From the NCBI RefSeq assembly GCF_001613545.1, contig NZ_BDCO01000002.1:1612001-1676000 (forward strand): a DNA stretch of 64,000 nt. The letters are read 5' to 3'. Position 1 is the first letter of the stretch; every line of letters starts with the position of its first letter. Positions 59,168 through 64,000 of the stretch are shown here, piece by piece. Below the pieces are notes generated by a model that saw only the letters and a program-made list of their open reading frames with translations, was not told where the DNA came from and ran no database searches. The DNA is from Terrimicrobium sacchariphilum (GTDB lineage: Bacteria; Verrucomicrobiota; Verrucomicrobiia; Chthoniobacterales; Terrimicrobiaceae). The position numbers and the translations under genes are program-made.

Positions 59168-60340
59168 CTAGTGGGAGGGTTCCGTCCCCAGGAAGTTTCC
59201 GTATCCGACAATGACGGTCGATCCGATGAGCAGAAGGAGGCCGAGGGCAATCAAGGCATGCGTGCGGCGACTGGTGCCTCGCCACTCGTGGAGAACGATC
59301 CCCCACAATGTGCTGAAAATGATGATGCTGGCCATGTGGAGGGTCCAACTGGAAAACTCGTACTGGCCCATTTTTGTCTGCCCCATGCTATAAAAGAAAA
59401 ACTGCAGATACCACGTAATGCCCGCTGCCGCGGAGAGCAGGTAATTTCGCAAGAGCGGCGCAGGTCCCGCGATGGTTTGGAGAGGTTTCTCCGAGGAGAC
59501 GGATTTCTCCTCTGCGGCAGTAGAGAGCATCAGACCCTCGGCGGCACTGACTTCGGCAACCGCCGCAGGACGGAGGTTGAGGTATTCGTGTCCTGATCGG
59601 TTTTTGAAGTTCAGGATGAGGCACCAGATGAAGTTGGTGGTGAACCCGCCGAGGAGCACGATGACGAGGACGGGGAGATTCTGCCAGAGGTCGCTTCCAC
59701 CATGCTCGAGGAGCGAGGCTTTGGCGAGGTCGCCTAGAGGCTTTCCGGCGGCCAGGCCGAAGGCAAAGCACGAGCTCATGATGCCGGAGAACGTCGCGAC
59801 GAGCATGCCCTTGGTGAAGTGAAACTCCTTCACGGTGGCAGCCTTTTGCTCGGGAGAAAGCTCTCGTTCCTTGGACATTCCTGCCATGCCGCTAATACCG
59901 ATGCCGACCAGGCATGCGAGCACACCGAGAATAACCATCTGCCCTGATACGGTGCCGACGATACTCCCGATCTTTCCCTCAAATAACGGAGGGATCAGCG
60001 TGCCAAAGGCTGCGCAGAAGCCCAGTGCAACCGCCATGCCCAGAGCGATGCCGAGATAGCGCATGGTGAGACCAAAGGTGAGCCCTCCCACGCCCCAGAG
60101 GACGCCAAAAGTATAAGCCAGTAGCAGCGCCTGCGGGGGCGCCGAGGAGATAACATGCCATAGCCGGGGTATCAGCAGCCCTGCGAAGATCCAGGGAGCA
60201 ATGATCCAGCTGAAGACGCCTCCTACGAGCCAGTAGGTCTCCCACGACCAGCGCCGCACCCCGCGATAGGGGATGTAGAAACTCGCGGAGGCAAGGCCTC
60301 CCAGCCAGTGATAGAAGACGCCGAGGATCGGATTGCTCAT
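59168..60340 (-). CDS. rhaT: L-rhamnose/proton symporter (RhaT family)
   Basis: A 390-residue inner-membrane carrier with about ten helices. The N-terminus NPILGVFYHWLGGLASASFYIPYRGVRRWSWETYWL is characteristic of RhaT. Also family-like are LWGVGGLTFGLTMRYLGIALGMAVALGFCAAFGTLIPP and the C-terminal WYLQFFFYSMGQTKMG. It would import L-rhamnose, in agreement with the probable rhamnosidase at 63381. It lies 40 bp downstream of the carbohydrate-binding protein gene on the same strand. Confidence 0.93.
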   Translation of the reverse strand: MSNPILGVFYHWLGGLASASFYIPYRGVRRWSWETYWLVGGVFSWIIAPWIFAGLLIPRLWHVISSAPPQALLLAYTFGVLWGVGGLTFGLTMRYLGIALGMAVALGFCAAFGTLIPPLFEGKIGSIVGTVSGQMVILGVLACLVGIGISGMAGMSKERELSPEQKAATVKEFHFTKGMLVATFSGIMSSCFAFGLAAGKPLGDLAKASLLEHGGSDLWQNLPVLVIVLLGGFTTNFIWCLILNFKNRSGHEYLNLRPAAVAEVSAAEGLMLSTAAEEKSVSSEKPLQTIAGPAPLLRNYLLSAAAGITWYLQFFFYSMGQTKMGQYEFSSWTLHMASIIIFSTLWGIVLHEWRGTSRRTHALIALGLLLLIGSTVIVGYGNFLGTEPSH

Positions 60341-60380
60341 CGGAGCAGATCAAAAGCGTGGTTAATGTAAAAATGATAGC

Positions 60381-60884
60381 TTATTCGATCTTAAGGCTGA
60401 AGTCATCCAGGTCTGCTTCGCCTTTTGACCCCGTCCAGGACCGAATCCAGATGCCAAATGAGGTGGCATCCTCTGGAGCAGAAAATTCCACTTTGTATGG
60501 ACTCCACTCTGCGGATTTCTTTGCAACGATGATCACCGGGGGATTTCCTTTTTCGTTCAAGATAGGGCGCTTGTTTCCGCCATAGGGGACGAGCATGACG
60601 ACGGCCAGGCCATTGGACGTGGCACGAGCCCAGAATTCCAGAGTCACCTTCTGCCCAGGCACGACCTCCATTCGCTCGGATTCGATGCGTGCACCAGGAC
60701 CCGAGAGGTGCAGCCCAAAGGTGCCGGTGTGAGCGGCTTCCTGAGTTACGGAAGACACGGGCTGCTTTTCCTGCACCTTCCATTCATTGAACTCGGACTC
60801 AAACCCGGGATTGGTCAGTTGATTGGCGGAGAGCGGGGTCGATGCCAGCAGGACCATCGTCGCGAGGGAAAATAAAGTTCTCAT
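60381..60884 (-). CDS. small secreted carbohydrate-binding-module-like protein
   Basis: A 167-residue protein with a signal peptide (LFSLATMVLLASTPLSA) and one domain opening QLTNPGFESEFNEWKVQ and ending GEADLDDFSLKIE. This pattern is that of galactose-binding-like carbohydrate-binding modules (CBM4/9-like). The N-terminal module of the deacetylase at 7438 begins and ends the same way. It has no catalytic domain. It is upstream of rhaT in the same direction and divergent from the hydroxyacid dehydrogenase. Confidence 0.72.
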   Translation of the reverse strand: MRTLFSLATMVLLASTPLSANQLTNPGFESEFNEWKVQEKQPVSSVTQEAAHTGTFGLHLSGPGARIESERMEVVPGQKVTLEFWARATSNGLAVVMLVPYGGNKRPILNEKGNPPVIIVAKKSAEWSPYKVEFSAPEDATSFGIWIRSWTGSKGEADLDDFSLKIE

Positions 60885-61102
60885 CGTGGGAGGAGCGGTA
60901 TGCAGACAGGCTAGCCCATTCGGCAAACTCCGGGCAATGACAGTGAAATTCGTTTTGTAGAATCTGGGGCGATTTTCCCTGTTCAGGGAATGGATGCAGA
61001 GGTCCCGGGAGCAACGTGTTGAGATTCGACAGTAAGAACAAATGCGTCGAGGCGATTCGTTTACGCCCAATGAAGCATGACCTACGATTGGTGAGTTCCT
61101 GC

Positions 61103-62152
61103 ATGAATACGCTTGAGCTTTCGGAAACGCTGCGGGCTGCGAGATCCTCCAACGATCACGTGGTCGCTGTTTTGACGCCCTATGAAAGAGACCTCTTCCT
61201 GCCAGGTTGGAGGCCTGATAGCGGGAGCTCTGCGAGGGTCAGCCAGGTGGACGTGTCGCGGATGTCTCGGGAGGAGTGGCTGGATATGCTCAGGGAAATG
61301 CAGCCGACGGTCCTGTTGACGGCCTGGAGTTGTCCCACCCTGCCCATGGAATGGTGGGCAGAGAGCTCGTTGCGTTATCTATGCAGCATCACGGGATCAG
61401 TCAAACCGCGGGTTCCGCGCATCTTTATCGAGCAGGGGTTGCTGGTGAGTAACTGGGGCAGCCTGATCAGCCACACCGTCGCCGAGCATGCGCTATTGTT
61501 GGTCCTTGCTGCCTTGCGAGGGATCTCAGGGTGGCCCGCCATGATGAGGGAGCCGCGGGACATGCTTCAGATGATGCAACGCCTCAAGACGAAGAGGCTC
61601 CGGGGTGCACGGGTGGGGGTTCATGGGTTTGGAGCGGTCGCCCGGGAGCTTATCCTGATGCTAAAGCCGCATCACGTTGAAGTCTCCGTTTATTCGGAAG
61701 GGGTGCCGCAGGCCCACTATGATGAATACTCCGTCAGGAGATGCGATTCGCTGGACGACCTGTTTGCTGGTACCGAGGTTTTGATTGAATGCGAGGGATT
61801 GAATGACCGCACCAAGGGCGTCGTGACTCGAGAGCTCCTGTCGCTTCTGGCCGACGATGCCGTGTTTGTGAATGTCGGACGGGGACGGGTGGTGGATGAA
61901 AATGCTTTGATTGATCTCGCCCGGGAAGGACGGCTGCGGGTGGCGCTGGATGTCTATCACAGGGAGCCGCTTCCAGGGGATTCACCTCTCCTTGATACGC
62001 GGGGAATCCTGCTCTCGCCTCATGTGGCCGGGCCGACCTCCGATACCTATCCGTTGTGTGGGTGGCAGGCATTGGAGAATGTTGCCAGATTCCTGAGGGG
62101 CGAGACACCCGCTCATCTTGTCACTTTGGAGGCTTACGACCGGGCGACTTGA
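61103..62152 (+). CDS. D-isomer-specific 2-hydroxyacid dehydrogenase-like protein
   Basis: A 349-residue NAD(P)-dependent oxidoreductase. The Rossmann motif is ARVGVHGFGAVARELILML; LIECEGLNDRTKGVVTRELLSLL and VFVNVGRGRVVDENALIDLAREGRLRVALDVYHREPLP are typical of the family. The catalytic His is in LLSPHVAGPTSDTYPL; the Glu is in YHREPLP. The N-terminal catalytic half is less conserved. ATG 61103 is taken as the start; GTG 61016 and ATG 61070 are possible. Its 3' end overlaps the convergent LacI gene by 32 bp. The substrate, perhaps a sugar-derived acid, is unknown. Confidence 0.85.
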   Translation: MNTLELSETLRAARSSNDHVVAVLTPYERDLFLPGWRPDSGSSARVSQVDVSRMSREEWLDMLREMQPTVLLTAWSCPTLPMEWWAESSLRYLCSITGSVKPRVPRIFIEQGLLVSNWGSLISHTVAEHALLLVLAALRGISGWPAMMREPRDMLQMMQRLKTKRLRGARVGVHGFGAVARELILMLKPHHVEVSVYSEGVPQAHYDEYSVRRCDSLDDLFAGTEVLIECEGLNDRTKGVVTRELLSLLADDAVFVNVGRGRVVDENALIDLAREGRLRVALDVYHREPLPGDSPLLDTRGILLSPHVAGPTSDTYPLCGWQALENVARFLRGETPAHLVTLEAYDRAT

Positions 62153-63242
62153 CCGCCTTTTGTTTTTTCTGCCGGGTCGTATTCTGACGTTCGGGATGCA
62201 CGGGCGACGGTTCCTGGCGCTGCAAGGTTTTGCCGGGTTGCCAGGTTCCCTCGACGAGTACGCGGACGGGAGTTTCCGGGATACCGGTTTCCCTGCGGTG
62301 AATCATGTCGACGACCATGTCGACGGCCTTGCGTCCGATGAGCCGGCCATTCTGGTGAACTCCAGATAGGTAGTAATCGTTATTATCCAGAAACGGACAG
62401 GCGAAGCCGATATCCTGAGGAACCCGGTAGCCGATCGAGCGCAGGCGATGAGCTGTCGTATGAAACGAGATGACCACATCTGGGCGGTGTTCCTTTGTCC
62501 ACGCCTCCAGCTCTTTGGTTTCTTCGTTGTCCCAGATATCCCAAAGAATCGGGAGCCGAGCCAGATCCGGTCGCTGGGCGTGCAGAAGCAGCAGTCCGCT
62601 TTGCCAGGCGTGCTCCACCTTGGCGTCCCAATCACTTGGGATCACCAGGCCGATCCTGCGATAGCCCAACTCGAGCACCTTTTGCAGCAGGAGCTTCATG
62701 GTGTGCACGTGATGGTTGGACACCAGATCGAGGACGGCCGGCTGCATGGTGTAGCCAAAGGCGATGGCGGAGAGCTCGTCGTATCGGAGGTCGAGATAGA
62801 TGTTTGCCAGTGGCTGGGGAGCCAGCAGTGCTCCCTGAATATTGCGTGCTCTCAGGATACGGTGGAGCTTTTCCACAGTCATGCCTGACTCTCGGAGCCA
62901 GAATTCCTCAACCATGTATCCACGCTCCTGCGCTCGCTCGCTGGCCCCGGCGTAGTATTGGCTAAACTCCCCATGACGGTAGAGCTGCTCTGGGCTCGGC
63001 CAGTTGTGAATCCACGCTATGGTGGCTTGATAATGCGCGGGGCGGCAGGACTTCCGATAGGCGTTGAGCGCAGCCAGCATCGGGTCTGGGCGATAGCCCA
63101 TGGACTCCGCGATCTGAAGGACTTTTTCTCTCGTGGAGGCTTTCAGTCGAGGGCTTTGACGCAGTGCCAGGCTGACTGTGGTGAAGTGCACCCCGGCCTT
63201 TTCAGCAATATCGCGAACCGTAACCCGGGGTAAGGAAGGCAT
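62121..63242 (-). CDS. LacI-family transcriptional regulator (copy 3)
   Basis: A 373-residue repressor of the same subfamily as the two near 8810 and 14044 but more divergent. The helix-turn-helix is VTVRDIAEKAGVHFTTVSLA, followed by GYRPDPMLAALNAYRKS. The effector domain ends GIPETPVRVLVEGTWQPGKTL. Unlike the others it has a basic C-terminal tail of about 30 residues (TRQKKQKAVKSPGRKPPK). It lies between rhaT/dehydrogenase and the rhamnosidase gene and probably controls rhamnose use. Confidence 0.9.
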   Translation of the reverse strand: MPSLPRVTVRDIAEKAGVHFTTVSLALRQSPRLKASTREKVLQIAESMGYRPDPMLAALNAYRKSCRPAHYQATIAWIHNWPSPEQLYRHGEFSQYYAGASERAQERGYMVEEFWLRESGMTVEKLHRILRARNIQGALLAPQPLANIYLDLRYDELSAIAFGYTMQPAVLDLVSNHHVHTMKLLLQKVLELGYRRIGLVIPSDWDAKVEHAWQSGLLLLHAQRPDLARLPILWDIWDNEETKELEAWTKEHRPDVVISFHTTAHRLRSIGYRVPQDIGFACPFLDNNDYYLSGVHQNGRLIGRKAVDMVVDMIHRRETGIPETPVRVLVEGTWQPGKTLQRQEPSPVHPERQNTTRQKKQKAVKSPGRKPPK

Positions 63243-63380
63243 AAGATACGAAGTTCAACAGTGAGCAAGATAATGCAAGGAAATCCGGTGCGGAGAGGCA
63301 GGACGCATTCTACAACGATGAATAATTCCGGGGAACAGACTCAGTGCAGCCTTGTCAGTGGATTTCATGTGGAAAGGCAT

Positions 63381-64000
63381 TCAGCGAGTGGCCGGCAACT
63401 CGATCTCCGGGTAGGCCACGAGTTTCACGGGGCCGAGCAAGCCGCTCTGTTCAGGCTCGGCATTCTCCGCGAGCCAGTCCTTGATCCGGGGCCACGACGT
63501 CCACGTGGTTCTCTCCCGCGCGGGCAGTGACTGGTCGGCCATGAGGCGGTTATACCAGGTGTTGACCACCTCTATGCTAATGGAATTTTCGCCGGGGTTG
63601 ACAAGTCGATCGACTGAAATCTGCCATGGCTGGCGCCAGAGCGTCCCTGCATTGCGGCCGTTGATGGAAACACGGCACGCCCGCCCGACGTGGCCGATAT
63701 CGAGGATTACATTTCCTGCATCCCTGAGAAAATCCGGAGGGACATTGAGCGAGGTTTCATAAACGACGAGACCGGAGTAGTTCCGGAATCTGTCGTCGGA
63801 TAGACTGGTCCAGGATACGGGTTCGGTCATGGTGATTTCGGGCTGTCCTGCCAGTTGTCTAAATTGAAGCCGCCATGGTGTGTTCACGGGCAATGTGCGA
63901 GGCGAAGGAAAGTTGAGCGTAATGACTGCGCCTTCGGGGCATGTGAGGGAGACCTCTTTGCTCTGGGTTGAGGTTGCAGTCCAGCGGGTGGGCGAGCGTT
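63381..64000 (-). CDS. C-terminal part of a GH106-type glycoside hydrolase (probable alpha-L-rhamnosidase)
   Basis: Only the last 206 codons are in the window; the frame stays open to the right edge. The sequence shows a C-terminal galactose-binding-like beta-sandwich of large rhamnosidases: TPWRLQFRQLAGQPE, WTSLSDDRFRNYSGLVVYETSL, VILDIGHVGRACRVSINGRNAGTLWRQPWQISVDRLVNPGENSISIEVVNTWYNRLMAD. The ending GLLGPVKLVAYPEIEL is likewise typical. The catalytic part is missing, so the activity is inferred from this domain and from neighbouring rhaT and LacI. Confidence 0.75.
   Translation of the reverse strand, partial: RSPTRWTATSTQSKEVSLTCPEGAVITLNFPSPRTLPVNTPWRLQFRQLAGQPEITMTEPVSWTSLSDDRFRNYSGLVVYETSLNVPPDFLRDAGNVILDIGHVGRACRVSINGRNAGTLWRQPWQISVDRLVNPGENSISIEVVNTWYNRLMADQSLPARERTTWTSWPRIKDWLAENAEPEQSGLLGPVKLVAYPEIELPATR

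Overview
The window looks like a chromosomal segment of a Verrucomicrobiota bacterium, most likely Spartobacteria/Chthoniobacterales and perhaps Terrimicrobium-like. This is an inference from its high GC, two autotransporter-repeat proteins with PEP-CTERM tails, a stand-alone SWIB-domain protein, three LacI regulators of one distinctive subfamily, secreted sulfatase/FGE genes and a TPR-ExbB-ExbD-ExbD-VWA operon. No database search was possible.

Layout. 1-1754: the start of an unidentified gene and an RND-efflux outer-membrane lipoprotein. 1699-15108: a polysaccharide-degradation region holding a beta-helix protein, a heparinase II/III-type lyase, an acetyl-xylan-esterase-like enzyme, a secreted sandwich-type protein, a polysaccharide deacetylase, a LacI regulator, an (alpha/alpha)6 glycosidase, a large PEP-CTERM surface protein and a second, closely related LacI regulator. 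15042-20361: a renalase-like oxidoreductase, an SRPBCC protein, SWIB, a Kup K+ transporter, PPK2 and a lipoprotein. 20463-28230: a compact housekeeping run, nuoB-nuoC-rnd-nadC-birA-ctp-tsaD, then a REC-GGDEF-EAL protein. 28234-29294: a membrane protein and a glutaredoxin-like protein.

29368-30736: a tRNA-Glu(CUC) gene followed by a 1,263-bp element bounded by 53-bp perfect direct repeats. The repeats duplicate the tRNA 3' end and its terminator. The element carries three small unrecognised genes and no integrase.

30814-45309: a transglutaminase, a second PEP-CTERM autotransporter-repeat protein, a MoxR-DUF58-TgpA-type transglutaminase operon, FabV, an amino-acid ABC transporter with a fused binding-protein/permease, an ArsC-like phosphatase, and a CHAD protein translationally coupled to a guanylate-kinase-like P-loop enzyme. 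45754-49155: a sulfite reductase pair (CysJ/CysI type). 49326-52246: a secreted sulfatase facing a secreted formylglycine-generating enzyme.

52366-58932: a six-gene operon of two TPR proteins, ExbB, two ExbDs and a VWA protein. The VWA protein's single N-terminal membrane helix carries the S-x3-H motif of TonB, suggesting a TonB-like energy-transducing complex that ends in a VWA domain. 59168-64000: a rhamnose-linked locus with a RhaT-type symporter, a small carbohydrate-binding protein, a 2-hydroxyacid dehydrogenase, a third LacI regulator and the 3' end of a probable GH106-type rhamnosidase.

The two most unusual items are the integrase-less tRNA-Glu element and the ExbB/ExbD operon with a TonB-like VWA protein.
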